NCBI GenBank assembly: GCA_038002745.1
Contig: JBBODD010000001.1
Span: 1 to 64,000, forward strand
Direction of reading: 5' to 3'
DNA: 64,000 nucleotides
Source of the DNA: Bacillus sp. FSL H8-0547
GTDB lineage: Bacteria; Bacillota; Bacilli; Bacillales; Bacillaceae
Shown here: positions 1 to 8,843 of the stretch, one piece after another
Position numbering within the stretch: the first letter of the stretch is position 1
Layout of the letters: every line of letters begins with the position of its first letter
Translations under genes and position numbers: made by a program
Notes under the pieces: model-generated
What the model was told of the DNA's origin: nothing
What the model saw: the letters and a program-made list of their open reading frames with translations, nothing else
Database searches by the model: none

Positions 1-200
1 CATCTGATGATTTTCCAATGAAGGATAATACCCCTTCTTCCGGCACGTTCAGCTGCTCTTCAGACTGCCCGGCGAGCTGTTCGCTCTCATCCTGCTGTCT
101 GATCGGCTGCTCATGAGTTCCATACTGAATATATAAAAAATAAGAACCTGCAATAATCAGCAAAAGAAAAAACGTCTTAAATATACCGCCCAGCTTTCAT
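1..200 (-). CDS. ylbC: YlbC-like membrane-anchored protein, N-terminal fragment (5' frame disturbed)
   Basis: The open frame runs off the left window edge. It reads KLGGIFKTFFLLLIIAGSYF, a single hydrophobic anchor, followed by a charged Gln/Glu-rich stretch. The name rests on position: in B. subtilis ylbC (secreted or membrane-anchored CAP-domain protein) follows ylbB, as here. The start is odd. A good ribosome site (GGAGGG) precedes an ATG at 198-200, but that ATG frame stops after seven codons. The hydrophobic frame begins one base off, with only a CTG at 191-193. One A fewer in the run at 195-197 would give ATG-AAG-CTG-GGC. Either the gene uses CTG, or there is a frameshift or base-call error. 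The CAP domain lies outside the window, so identity is inferred. Confidence 0.55.
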
Positions 201-363
201 CCCTCCAGGTCTTTCGTTTCTGCCATTATATGAAACAGCAAAATCTATATACTAGTAAACAGTATTTCACAAGATTGGCAGATAGTATATCCTTTTATAC
301 GTCATTTAATCAAAAAACAGGTTTTTTTTCAAATCGTAAGGTTCAAAAGTGCTAAATATTTAA

Positions 364-391
364 AAAGGAGCATGCAGCTGCATGCTCCTTT
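364..391 (-). terminator. Terminator after ylbB
   Basis: A perfect 28-bp palindrome with 14-bp arms centred on GCATGCAGCTGCATGC. On the minus strand it is followed by a short T-run, just past the ylbB stop. Confidence 0.8.
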
Positions 392-396
392 CATCT

Positions 397-825
397 TCAG
401 TGGAAATGGCTTCCATGTTCAGAAATGTCTGAGAGCGCCGTTCCTGCTCTTTGATCTGTCAGATGATTAAGTGACAGGTCTCCCAGTGAAACCATCCCCA
501 GCATACGGCCATTTTCCACTACAGGAAGCCGTCTGATCTGATGCTCGGCCATGAGCCTTGCAGCTTCTTCCGCTGTTGCATCCGGGCCGATTGTACAGAG
601 GTGATCACTCATCACGTTTGTCACCTTGTTGGACCCCGGATGTTTTTCAGCTATTCCCCGAATAACCAAATCACGGTCTGTAATCATTCCAATCAGCTTA
701 TCCCCTTCGACTACGGGAATCGAACCTACATCCCAGTCCCTCATCTTAACAGCAGCCTCATAAACATTATCAAGCGGTGTGCATACCTGAATATCTTCAG
801 ACATAATATCTTTCACTTTTTGCAT
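397..825 (-). CDS. ylbB: Two-CBS-domain protein YlbB
   Basis: A 142-residue protein made almost entirely of a CBS pair: the first at about residues 8-60 (MSEDIQVCTPLDNVYEAA ... GMITDRDLVIRG) and the second at about 72-125 (VMSDHLCTIG ... GMVSLGDLS). The two GM(I/V)(T/S)xxDL motifs typical of nucleotide-binding CBS domains are present. No catalytic domain is attached, so it is probably a stand-alone adenine-nucleotide sensor. The last residues are His-rich (SEHGSHFH). It sits between the ylbC-like gene and ylbA, as in B. subtilis. Partner and ligand cannot be read from sequence. Confidence 0.85.
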   Translation of the reverse strand: MQKVKDIMSEDIQVCTPLDNVYEAAVKMRDWDVGSIPVVEGDKLIGMITDRDLVIRGIAEKHPGSNKVTNVMSDHLCTIGPDATAEEAARLMAEHQIRRLPVVENGRMLGMVSLGDLSLNHLTDQRAGTALSDISEHGSHFH

Positions 826-1020
826 CTTTTATCCTCCTGACAAACGATATGTGAACGGAACCGTTCCAATACACCCAGTTTGTCCAAAAACAAGATAAAG
901 ATGTAAAATAAAAGGTAAAGATTGAAAGTTCGATGCATTCGTACTATGATTGAAGGGGAGTTCATTAAAGCGCTTTACTAATGAAAATGCCGCGACAAGG
1001 TTTTTAGGAGGGAATACATA

Positions 1021-1377
1021 ATGAAAATGGAAAACACGGGACTTGACGGGCTTACAATTGAACTGAACAGACTGGATGAAATCATGGATGATCTTGGAAT
1101 TGTCCGTGCAGGCCAATGGGATTATGAGCGCGTTACATATGACCGCAAGTTTGAAAACAAAGGGGAAACGTTCTACCTGCGCATTCCGGGCTATGCCGCT
1201 GAAGGTGATATCGGATCAAGACATGCAGTAATTAAACTCATGACTCCTCTTCTTGGAAAGCACTATTATCCTCATGGTGTTGAATACGGAGAAGGCGAGG
1301 ATTTTCCAAACGCTGTTTTAAACACAAGCAAAAATCTTCTGAAACAGCTGAAAGAAGAAATCGGCCGCATCGTTTAA
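1021..1377 (+). CDS. ylbA: YugN-like family protein YlbA
   Basis: A 118-residue soluble protein of the YugN-like family, of unknown function. ATG is preceded by TAGGAGGG. Family features include the N-terminal TIELNRLDEIM helix and the central GQWDYERVTYDRKF segment. It is divergent from ylbB, matching the ylbA-ylbB arrangement in Bacillus. A partly symmetric AAAGCGCTTT at about 969-978 lies upstream and resembles a weak cre element, but it departs from the consensus at several positions. A U-tailed terminator follows at 1416. Confidence 0.85.
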   Translation: MKMENTGLDGLTIELNRLDEIMDDLGIVRAGQWDYERVTYDRKFENKGETFYLRIPGYAAEGDIGSRHAVIKLMTPLLGKHYYPHGVEYGEGEDFPNAVLNTSKNLLKQLKEEIGRIV

Positions 1378-1415
1378 ACTGTCTCTGGCAAGTGCAGAAG
1401 CAGATGGCAGAAAAG

Positions 1416-1443
1416 CAAAAGCTCTTGCAGCTTTTGTTTTTTT
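1416..1443 (+). terminator. Terminator after ylbA
   Basis: The stem CAAAAGCT/AGCTTTTG has a five-base loop and is followed directly by seven T residues on the plus strand. Confidence 0.8.
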
Positions 1444-1477
1444 GAAGCAATCGTCACAATTGAAAAAGATCTGATAG

Positions 1478-1505
1478 AAAAGCCGGACATTTTTGTCCGG
1501 CTTTT
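1478..1505 (-). terminator. Terminator (bidirectional) between ylbA and the Eis-like gene
   Basis: A 12-bp perfect stem AAAAGCCGGACA with a TTTT loop. It lies just beyond the stop of the minus-strand Eis-like gene, and the AT-rich arms suit both directions. Confidence 0.8.
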
Positions 1506-1509
1506 CCAT

Positions 1510-2556
1510 TTATACATAACAATGGGGCTTTTGACGCGGCAAAATCTTCTCCAGCAGGCTCATATCATTTTTAGAACCCTTTATATATCCTGCTTCAAAA
1601 AGCACCCTTGGATTAAGACTTTTAAACAATGCCGCAGCGAGAATACCGCTGTCCATATACAGCCCCATTTTACTGGCGTCAGAACGTACAGCTCTTCCCG
1701 CGCCTCCTTCAATGCAGTATGTGCCGCTGTTTGCAGGCATGGATGAATCCGTAACGTGTAAATACAGCGGACTTCCTTCGTTTTCAAAAGGAAACATAGC
1801 TAAAAAATCAGGCAGATTCGTAATTTTCCCAATAATAGCTGGAATATGGCGGCTTGATAAAAACCGATTTTTCAACTGATATGGAAATGAATCATTCTCT
1901 TGTGCAGTCAAAACTATTTCATTTACTTGAAGCGTCCTGATTTTGTTCCAAAGGGCCGGTTTAGCCTTCGGGCTGATTGCAGCCCATTCTTTTATATGAA
2001 GCTTTTGATCAGCCAGGAAACATTTCATATAGCCAATGACTTCACCTTTGTCGTTAACCGCTGCAAAAAGCGAGTTTTGTCCCACACTCTTATGATCAGT
2101 GAGGTTGTCGGAAGAAGAAATTAGACAGGTGTGATGCCCGGATAATTTCCTCACAATCTGTTTTGACAAGTATTCACCGCTGATTCCATCAGCTTCAAAT
2201 ACTTCACAGGTACTGTTAAATGACCGTAAATAAAGGCATTCCGCTGCCATTCTCCATTCCCTTGCACCTATTAAAGTTTCAACGCCATACTTCCTTTTGA
2301 AGGAGAGAGGCACGTCATCAAAAAAAACCAAGTGACATCCCTGATTTCTCCAGTCTTCAAAAAGACCCTTCATTTGCCTGTCCAACTTGCGGGACCTCCA
2401 ATTAAAGAAAGGGGATGCGCTTACTTGAACGGCTTTAAGCTTATGACCCGAATAAGTTAACTCTCTAATGCGGACAATTAAATCTTCCCCGGGTGCACCT
2501 TGAAAAAACGGCAGATCTGCTTCCATTCTTTTTTCGGCTCTTCCTATGCTTAACAC
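1510..2556 (-). CDS. Eis-like GNAT acetyltransferase with SCP2-like C-terminal domain, atypical N terminus
   Basis: 348 residues from a GTG, or 338 from ATG at 2526, which has better ribosome-site spacing. The middle (GEVIGYMKCFLADQKLHIKEW) and the C-terminal part (PLYLHVTDSSMPANSGTYCI) match the Eis/sterol-carrier-type organisation: GNAT domain, second GNAT-like domain, SCP2-like domain. Eis proteins are usually about 400 residues. Here the N-terminal acceptor and acetyl-CoA region is shortened, and I do not see a clean Q/RxxGxG/A pyrophosphate loop (SPFFNWRSRKLDRQM occupies that place). Activity may therefore be altered or lost. It lies seven bases after the upstream GNAT gene, so the two are probably co-transcribed. 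Confidence 0.7.
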   Translation of the reverse strand: MLSIGRAEKRMEADLPFFQGAPGEDLIVRIRELTYSGHKLKAVQVSASPFFNWRSRKLDRQMKGLFEDWRNQGCHLVFFDDVPLSFKRKYGVETLIGAREWRMAAECLYLRSFNSTCEVFEADGISGEYLSKQIVRKLSGHHTCLISSSDNLTDHKSVGQNSLFAAVNDKGEVIGYMKCFLADQKLHIKEWAAISPKAKPALWNKIRTLQVNEIVLTAQENDSFPYQLKNRFLSSRHIPAIIGKITNLPDFLAMFPFENEGSPLYLHVTDSSMPANSGTYCIEGGAGRAVRSDASKMGLYMDSGILAAALFKSLNPRVLFEAGYIKGSKNDMSLLEKILPRQKPHCYV

Positions 2557-2563
2557 CTCTCTT

Positions 2564-3073
2564 CTATGCTTTCTTTTTCAGCTCCCAGGATAAAAAAACA
2601 TCTTCTTTTTTCGTGCAGATCATACCGAGCTTTTCAAACAGTTTAATGGATTTGCTGTTCTCATCCAGACACTCCATCTGAATGCTGGCTACTTTTCGTT
2701 CACTTGTCAGCCATTCCATGACAGCGTCAATCGCTTCATAGGTCAGACTTTCTTCATCAGCAGCTTCATGAATGTTGTAGCACAGCTCAACTGTCCCGCT
2801 GTCATCAGGCATTCCCTGAAGAAACAAATCGCCGATAATTCTTTTTTCATTGTATAAAATGATCAGCCAAAGGCCCCATCCGTACTCCTGATCGTTTTCC
2901 TCGAGCTTTTCAATATACAGCGGGAGCATCCCTCTTACAGCAGAAGAAGGCCAGGCACAGGGTATTCCAATCGGGGACCGGGTTTCCAGTTCCTTTCTGT
3001 GGAAAATCAGCGATTTTGCAATATCCAATGAACAAGGAATAATTAAAAGCCGGTCTGTTATAATTTCAATCAT
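2564..3073 (-). CDS. GNAT family N-acetyltransferase (RimJ/RimL-like)
   Basis: About 169 residues from ATG at 3073, chosen because AAAGGGAG is well spaced before it and the protein then starts with MIEIITDRLLI, the usual start of RimJ/L-type GNATs. The fold shows TDRLLI strand 1, the WGLWLIILYNEKRIIGDLFL central strands and a C-terminal NSKSIKLFEKLGM acetyl-CoA helix. The substrate could be a protein N terminus or a small amine. It is upstream of and probably in operon with the Eis-like gene. Confidence 0.8.
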   Translation of the reverse strand: MIEIITDRLLIIPCSLDIAKSLIFHRKELETRSPIGIPCAWPSSAVRGMLPLYIEKLEENDQEYGWGLWLIILYNEKRIIGDLFLQGMPDDSGTVELCYNIHEAADEESLTYEAIDAVMEWLTSERKVASIQMECLDENSKSIKLFEKLGMICTKKEDVFLSWELKKKA

Positions 3074-3174
3074 CTTCCCGACACTCCCTTTCAAGAACTC
3101 CCTCATACTTTCATTTTATGGCCATAATGAGCGTCCTATACTTCCTGCAGTCCGTTTTTTCATGTTCAGAGCAT

Positions 3175-3212
3175 AAAAAAGAAGCAATAGAAATCTTTCA
3201 TTCTATTGCTTC
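3175..3212 (-). terminator. Terminator after ctaM
   Basis: A hairpin with 12-bp arms GAAGCAATAGAA/TTCTATTGCTTC, followed on the minus strand by six T residues. Confidence 0.8.
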
Positions 3213-3217
3213 CTCAT

Positions 3218-3679
3218 TTAAAATCCAAATATCGCTTTAAACACAGATGTCGTTTCTCCGCCTTTGTATTGAATATAAAGGAGAAAATAAACAGCAACTC
3301 CTGTGATTGCAGTAAAAAACCAGATGACGCTTGTTCCGGGTCCAAGCTTTCTGTGCCTTGCGAGCCTGTTTTTAAAACCTGAGACCAGCATGATGATTCC
3401 AAGCACTGCCCCTACAGTTGCAAGAGTGATATGGAAAATCAAAAATACTGTATAGTAGATTTTGATAGAATCAGGTCCGCCGAAAGCAGTGTTCCCGACA
3501 AAGATTGTCCGTGATGCATAGACAATAAAAAAGATTATCGCAAAAACAGCGGCCGTCATCATCGCCTTCTGATGCGCCTCTATTCTCCGCTGTTTGATAA
3601 GATACCATCCAACAGCAACGGCTGCAGCGCTGAGAACGATAAAGGCTGTACTGATAGTAGGTAAAAGAGGTACGTTCAT
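3218..3679 (-). CDS. ctaM: DUF420 membrane protein CtaM/YozB
   Basis: The chosen start is ATG at 3679, because AGGAG lies eight bases upstream; an in-frame ATG at 3706 lacks such a site. The protein is about 153 residues with four to five membrane helices and belongs to DUF420 (YozB). The family member CtaM is needed for function of aa3-type terminal oxidase in Staphylococcus aureus. Histidines occur in HQKAMM and in the FHITLATVG helix. Its place next to ctaG and the oxidase genes supports a role in caa3 oxidase biogenesis. The exact biochemical step is not known from sequence. Confidence 0.8.
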   Translation of the reverse strand: MNVPLLPTISTAFIVLSAAAVAVGWYLIKQRRIEAHQKAMMTAAVFAIIFFIVYASRTIFVGNTAFGGPDSIKIYYTVFLIFHITLATVGAVLGIIMLVSGFKNRLARHRKLGPGTSVIWFFTAITGVAVYFLLYIQYKGGETTSVFKAIFGF

Positions 3680-3737
3680 ATTGGCAGCTCCTAATATAGT
3701 AATCATAGATTGATAAGCAGAAAAACCGGAGCGTATC

Positions 3738-4643
3738 TTATTTTACCGGCTGAGGAGCAAGACGGCTGCGTTCTTCAAGTTCGTCTCTCTCTCTTTCTTT
3801 TCGGGCCCATTTAAAGAAAATAATCCCGAGCAGTCCCCCATAGACAAATTCCTGAATAATCTTCATCATGATGCCGCCAAGCTGCTGGTCTTCCACTAAT
3901 GGAAGGGTATTAAACATTTCCGGGCCGGTAAGATCAAGTCCTGCCAGCATGCTTGCAGGAACGCACAGTTCAAGAGCACTCGCCCAGGCAGCTGGATTCG
4001 TGTAGGTGGAATACAAAGATATATCTGCGAAGATAATCAGCGCACATGCCGGTGTAAGCAGCATTCCATTTGCAAATATGTAGCCGATCTTCTTAATTCC
4101 GCCAAGCTCTCTCCATTCAGGAAGCTCATTTAACAGAGGCCACCACATAAGCATTGCGGCAATAAAAATAAAGATGGTAACAGCCGCATGAAGGATATGG
4201 TCTGTTTTCACCGCATCAAAAACAAGAGGAATATGATAGAGCGAAAAAACGCCATTAAATACAAAAAGGGCAATCAGCGGACGGGACAGGAAGGAAACTG
4301 TCTGTTTAATAACCGGTCTGTAAATGATGGCTCTCCACATCCATACGGGCACACCATAGATCATAAGCGGCGGAACGAGCAAATATAAGAGGGCCATTTG
4401 TGTCATATGTGCACTGAACATTAAATGCCCCATTAAATCCAGAGGACTGCCTTTTACCGCATAAAGAAGAAGAATAGACGCCGTGAACAGGGATTTCTGT
4501 TTGAACGTGACAGGTTCACTGTCTTTAAAACGGCTTCTAAGCGGCCCTGCTGCAAGGAAATAGACCACTAGAATACTTGCTGTAAACAGAAAAAAGTACG
4601 GGCTCCACATTGCTCTAAAGCCAAACATTTCTAAATTTAACAA
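3738..4643 (-). CDS. ctaG: Cytochrome caa3 oxidase assembly factor CtaG
   Basis: A polytopic membrane protein of about 301 residues of the CtaG_2 (DUF1404-like) family, associated with caa3 oxidase assembly in Bacillus. Conserved His-containing helices are visible (LMGHLMFSAHMTQMALLYLL and YHIPLVFDAVKTDHILHAA). The start is uncertain among TTG at 4652, TTG at 4643 and a later ATG. TTG at 4643 has AGGAG at a nine-base distance. It follows ctaF but is separated from it by a terminator-like hairpin, so its expression may be partly independent. The tail is charged. Confidence 0.9.
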   Translation of the reverse strand: MLNLEMFGFRAMWSPYFFLFTASILVVYFLAAGPLRSRFKDSEPVTFKQKSLFTASILLLYAVKGSPLDLMGHLMFSAHMTQMALLYLLVPPLMIYGVPVWMWRAIIYRPVIKQTVSFLSRPLIALFVFNGVFSLYHIPLVFDAVKTDHILHAAVTIFIFIAAMLMWWPLLNELPEWRELGGIKKIGYIFANGMLLTPACALIIFADISLYSTYTNPAAWASALELCVPASMLAGLDLTGPEMFNTLPLVEDQQLGGIMMKIIQEFVYGGLLGIIFFKWARKERERDELEERSRLAPQPVK

Positions 4644-4763
4644 TGAGTTCAACTCCTATTTCTGCTAGTACTCCCTGTCCTATTATACACCTTAGATGAA
4701 GCGCTATCAATGAACGTTCTATGACAAAGACACAGGACTTCCAGGATTGCCTGAAAGAAAAAC

Positions 4764-4796
4764 ATAAAAATAATCCGGCTGAAAAATCAGCCGGAT
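4764..4796 (-). terminator. Terminator after ctaF
   Basis: Stem ATCCGGCTGA/TCAGCCGGAT with an AAAA loop, followed on the minus strand by TTATTTTTA. It separates ctaCDEF from ctaG. Confidence 0.75.
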
Positions 4797-4802
4797 CAGA
4801 AC

Positions 4803-5132
4803 TTACCACCATATGATTGTGACAAAAGCAAGGACTGTTAAAAACGCAACGCCGATTCCTGAATAAAGGAAAAGCGCAGGCACCTCATGTCCTTTATGGC
4901 TCATGTGCATGAAGTAGTAAAGCTGGAAAATAACCTGTACGACAGCAAGAAGAAGGATAAATGGAATCTTAAACCATTCTGCAATGCCGTCATATCCGAT
5001 CGCAACAAAAGCAATGACAGTCAGGAAGATCATCAGTGCAAAGGTTACGACCTGATATTTCATATCTTCTTTGTTTTTCTTGCGGCGATATGCAAGATCT
5101 ACTTTTGGGTTTCCTGAGTTTTGATTTGCCAT
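4803..5132 (-). CDS. ctaF: Cytochrome caa3 oxidase subunit IV
   Basis: 109 residues with three predicted membrane helices and a short charged N terminus (DLAYRRKKNKEDMKYQ), typical of bacterial cytochrome c oxidase subunit IV. The YFMHMSHKGHE loop between helices 2 and 3 is a family hallmark. It starts four bases after the ctaE stop in the ctaC-D-E-F operon and serves as a small accessory subunit of the caa3 complex. Confidence 0.93.
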   Translation of the reverse strand: MANQNSGNPKVDLAYRRKKNKEDMKYQVVTFALMIFLTVIAFVAIGYDGIAEWFKIPFILLLAVVQVIFQLYYFMHMSHKGHEVPALFLYSGIGVAFLTVLAFVTIIWW

Positions 5133-5136
5133 CAGT

Positions 5137-5760
5137 TTATCCCACCATTCCCATTAAGTATACAACTGTGAAGATGAATACCCATACAACGTCAATGAAA
5201 TGCCAGTAAAGACTTGCAACGTAGTATTTAGGTGCGTTGTATAAGTTCAGTCCTCTTTTTGCATTGCGGACCATCAATGTTGTAATCCAAAGGAGACCGA
5301 ATGCCACGTGGGCACCATGTGTTCCGACAAGCGTGTAAAAGGCAGAGCCAAGTGCACTGCTTGTCATAGTGAATTTGAATTCATGAATATAATGATTGAA
5401 TTCATAAATCTCAAGTGCAAGGAAGGCAGCTCCTAAAAGAACCGTGATTCCCATCCATAGCTGCATTTTTTTAAATTGAAAGTTCTTCATGTGATACATT
5501 GCATATACACTCGTCAGAGAACTTGTCAAAAGAAGCATTGTTGCACCAAATACGAGCGGAAGCTCAAACATCTCCTGGGTTGTTGCCCCTCCGTTGTCAG
5601 AATCCCTGAGTGCCAGGAACGTGGCAAATAAAGAAGCGAACAGAACCGTCTCTCCGCCCAGGAACAGCCAGAAACCCAAAAACTTATTTTTGCCTTCAAG
5701 GGTTGCCTTTTCAGGTGAGGCAGGGAACGTTTCAGCTGTCAATTTTTCCTCAACATGCAT
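5137..5760 (-). CDS. ctaE: Cytochrome caa3 oxidase subunit III
   Basis: 207 residues with five membrane helices, the usual form of bacterial COX III. Motifs include LGFWLFLGGETVLFASLFAT, GTHGAHVAFGLLW and the C-terminal YWHFIDVVWVFIFTVVYL. Its start overlaps the ctaD stop by one base (TAATG), indicating translational coupling. Subunit III stabilises subunit I and the proton path. Confidence 0.95.
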   Translation of the reverse strand: MHVEEKLTAETFPASPEKATLEGKNKFLGFWLFLGGETVLFASLFATFLALRDSDNGGATTQEMFELPLVFGATMLLLTSSLTSVYAMYHMKNFQFKKMQLWMGITVLLGAAFLALEIYEFNHYIHEFKFTMTSSALGSAFYTLVGTHGAHVAFGLLWITTLMVRNAKRGLNLYNAPKYYVASLYWHFIDVVWVFIFTVVYLMGMVG

Positions 5761-7631
5761 TATGCCTTTACCCCCTTATCGTTATCATCATTCATCAAAT
5801 CTTCTTTGTGGATGTGATAACCGTGATCATCAATGACAGAACGCAGGAACATACAGCCAAGAGTAATGGCAAATCCGATAATAATAACCGGAACGCCCCA
5901 TGCGTGTTCTGAATGATAAAGCAGTCCGAATGCAGCAACGAACAATCCAAAAGACATGATCAAAGGAAGAATCGATCCGTTAGGCATATGAATATCGCCA
6001 AGCGGCTCGGCTGGAGTCATTCCTTTATTGCCTTCCATTCTTTCTACCCACAGTGCATCAAGCCCGCGTACAAGCGGAGTTTGTTTGAAGTTGTATTCAG
6101 GTGCCGGCGATGAAACGGCCCACTCAAGGTTGCGCCCGTCTCCCCATGCATCTCCTGCAGCTTTTTCACCTTTAATCGATGAAATAATGATGTTCCAGAG
6201 CAATACGATTGTTCCGGCTGCCATCAGGAATGCACCGACTGTACTGATAAAATTACCCATTTCAAGTCCCTGGCCAGGCAGGAATGTGAATATACGGCGC
6301 GGCATCCCCATCAGTCCAAGGAAATGCTGAATAAAGAAAGTTAAATGGAATCCTGTAAAGAACAGGACAAATGTAACGACGCCAAGCTTTTCTCCGAGCA
6401 TTTTTCCAAACATTTTCGGCCACCAGTAGTGAAGGCCTGCAAATAATCCCATGACAACTCCGCCTACAATAACGTAGTGGAAATGGGCTACAACGAAATA
6501 CGTGTCATGATACTGATAATCTGTAGGAGCAGCAGCAAGCATGATTCCTGTTACTCCGCCCATTACAAACGTCGGGATGAATGCTACAGACCAGATCATC
6601 GGAACGGTAAAGCGGATGCTTCCGCCCCACATTGTAAACATCCAGTTGAAGATCTTAATGCCTGTAGGAACAGCAATTGCCATTGTGGCAACCGCGAAAA
6701 TTGCATTTGCAATCGGTCCGAGACCGGTTGTAAACATGTGATGCGCCCATACCATGAATCCTAAAAAGCCGATAAGTACAGTTGCGAATACCATGGAAGA
6801 GTATCCGAAAAGACGCTTTTTGGAAAAATGAGGAAGGACATCAGAGAAAATTCCGAATGCAGGAAGAATCAGGATGTAAACCTCAGGATGTCCGAAGATC
6901 CAGAATAAATGCTCCCAGATGATTGTATTTCCGCCTAGTTCAGGAACGAAGAACCCTGTTCCGAAAATGCGGTCAAACATCATAATAGCAAGGCCGACTG
7001 TAAGCGGCGGGAAAGCGAACAAGATAAGTGCAGATGCTACAAACGTTGTCCATGTAAACAGCGGCATGCGCATGTAAGTCATTCCTGGTGCGCGCATATT
7101 GATGATGGTTGCAAGGAAGTTAATCCCGGCAATCAGTGTTCCAAATCCTGATATCTGGAGACCTAATAGATAAAAATCGATTCCGTGTCCAGGTGAATTA
7201 AGAGCAAGCGACGCATAGTTCGTCCAGCCTGCATCAGGAGCTCCTCCTAAAAACCATCCCATGTTCAGGAACAATCCTCCAAAGAAGAAAAGCCAGAAGC
7301 CAAGAGAGTTTAAAAAAGGAAATGCAACATCGCGGGCTCCGATTTGAATAGGAACCACCGCATTCATAAATGCAAAAATCAGCGGCATGGCTGCCAGGAA
7401 AATCATGGTTGTTCCATGCATGGTTAAAACTTCATTATATAGTCCGGCTGAGATGAAATCATTATCCGGTACAGCGAGCTGAATACGGATCAGCATCGCT
7501 TCCAGACCTCCCACGAGGAAGAAGAAGCCGCCGGAAACCAGGTAAAGGATGGCGATTTTCTTATGGTCTACCGTTGTCAGGTAGTCCCAGAGAACTGCGC
7601 CGAACCCTTTTTTCTGAGTTAACGTACTCAC
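5760..7631 (-). CDS. ctaD: Cytochrome caa3 oxidase subunit I
   Basis: 623 residues, the catalytic subunit that reduces O2 and pumps protons. Visible ligands are a heme a His in LTMHGTTMIFL, the CuB His-Tyr pair in IFGHPEVYILILPAFG, the HHMFTTG CuB histidines, and heme ligands in HDTYFVVAHFHYVIVGG. The length above 600 reflects the extra C-terminal helices of caa3-type enzymes. It is the third gene of the ctaB-C-D-E-F series and starts 34 bases after ctaC. Confidence 0.97.
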   Translation of the reverse strand: MSTLTQKKGFGAVLWDYLTTVDHKKIAILYLVSGGFFFLVGGLEAMLIRIQLAVPDNDFISAGLYNEVLTMHGTTMIFLAAMPLIFAFMNAVVPIQIGARDVAFPFLNSLGFWLFFFGGLFLNMGWFLGGAPDAGWTNYASLALNSPGHGIDFYLLGLQISGFGTLIAGINFLATIINMRAPGMTYMRMPLFTWTTFVASALILFAFPPLTVGLAIMMFDRIFGTGFFVPELGGNTIIWEHLFWIFGHPEVYILILPAFGIFSDVLPHFSKKRLFGYSSMVFATVLIGFLGFMVWAHHMFTTGLGPIANAIFAVATMAIAVPTGIKIFNWMFTMWGGSIRFTVPMIWSVAFIPTFVMGGVTGIMLAAAPTDYQYHDTYFVVAHFHYVIVGGVVMGLFAGLHYWWPKMFGKMLGEKLGVVTFVLFFTGFHLTFFIQHFLGLMGMPRRIFTFLPGQGLEMGNFISTVGAFLMAAGTIVLLWNIIISSIKGEKAAGDAWGDGRNLEWAVSSPAPEYNFKQTPLVRGLDALWVERMEGNKGMTPAEPLGDIHMPNGSILPLIMSFGLFVAAFGLLYHSEHAWGVPVIIIGFAITLGCMFLRSVIDDHGYHIHKEDLMNDDNDKGVKA

Positions 7632-7665
7632 AGTGTTACCTCCCTTTTATTCTGCTAAGACAATC

Positions 7666-8745
7666 TTATTTGGCTTCTACCTTCAAGCCGCTTAAGTATT
7701 CTGTAAGAGCATCAAGTTCCTGATCATTCAGTTCCGGGTATGTTTTTGTCATTTTATTGCCCGGTTTGTACTGTTCAGGATCTTTCAGCCAGTTTCTGAT
7801 GTTCTCTTCATTATGAGGAAGAATTCCTGCAACTCGTGAACGCTCGCCGAAGCTTGCAAGGTTGGGAGCAGTTCTTGCCTGTTCAGGACGCTCATCCACC
7901 GGAGTGACAGCGTGACAGCCGATACAGCTTTTTTCCTGGAACAGCTTCTCTCCTTCTTTAGCAAGGTCAGAAGATGCAACAGCTTTGGCATTCTTCATTT
8001 CTTCAGCCCACTGAACAAACTCTTCCTTGGATTTTGTTTCAACTTTAAAATCCATCAAAGCGTGTGAAGGTCCGCAAAGCTCAGCACATTTTCCGTAGAA
8101 GTATTCTCCGGCCTGCTCAGCGCGGTCACCGTCAAAATTAAGCCAGAATTTATTCACATTCTCCGTGTTTGTATCCATTTTTCCGCCTGCAGAAGGCACC
8201 CAGAATGAATGTTTAACATCAGAAGCAATCAGGTTAAAGTAAACCCTTTCATCTGTCGGCACAACTAAATCCTGGCTCGTGATGATCCCGTAGTCAGGAT
8301 ACTCAAATTCCCACCAGTAAAGGTTTGCTCTTACGTTTACAACGACTGCATCTTCAGGCTTGCGGTCTTTTTTATCCATTGCCTTGACGTCTGCAAGCTC
8401 AAATGTTGCAGATACTACAGGAACCGCCAGCACAAGCAGTAAAAGAATAGGAATAACAGTCCAAATGATTTCCAGTTTATGACTTCCCTCTACTTGCTCG
8501 GGAATTTTATTTTCCTCACCTTTGCGCTGTCTGAACTTCACAACCACATAAATGAAGATCACAGTTACGACTGCGATTACAATGACCATGATGAGTGTAC
8601 TCAAAATCATAAGCGAGTACTGCATATCCGCTACTTCACCAGCTGGTTGAAGAGCGGAAAGATATGGTTCACCACAGCCGGCTAGGACAAGTGTCAGCAT
8701 TGCAAATACGGCAACGAGACGAAATTTTGTCAGCCTCTTTTCCAT
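7666..8745 (-). CDS. ctaC: Cytochrome caa3 oxidase subunit II with fused cytochrome c domain (lipoprotein)
   Basis: 359 residues: lipoprotein signal with lipobox LAGC (Cys24), two membrane helices, the CuA cupredoxin domain with YGKCAELCGPSHALMDF, then a C-terminal cytochrome c domain with CIGCH and a distal Met in KPGNKMTKTYP. This fused electron-entry module defines caa3 oxidases. The ribosome site GAGGGG precedes ATG. It accepts electrons from reduced cytochrome c and passes them to CtaD. Confidence 0.97.
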   Translation of the reverse strand: MEKRLTKFRLVAVFAMLTLVLAGCGEPYLSALQPAGEVADMQYSLMILSTLIMVIVIAVVTVIFIYVVVKFRQRKGEENKIPEQVEGSHKLEIIWTVIPILLLLVLAVPVVSATFELADVKAMDKKDRKPEDAVVVNVRANLYWWEFEYPDYGIITSQDLVVPTDERVYFNLIASDVKHSFWVPSAGGKMDTNTENVNKFWLNFDGDRAEQAGEYFYGKCAELCGPSHALMDFKVETKSKEEFVQWAEEMKNAKAVASSDLAKEGEKLFQEKSCIGCHAVTPVDERPEQARTAPNLASFGERSRVAGILPHNEENIRNWLKDPEQYKPGNKMTKTYPELNDQELDALTEYLSGLKVEAK

Positions 8746-8843
8746 AGCTAAATCAAACCCCTCTTTCAGTAAATTAATCCCCGCATGCTCACAGGAATTG
8801 TCAATTCCTTCTATGTAAATTCCTAAAAGAAAGAATTTCTAAC

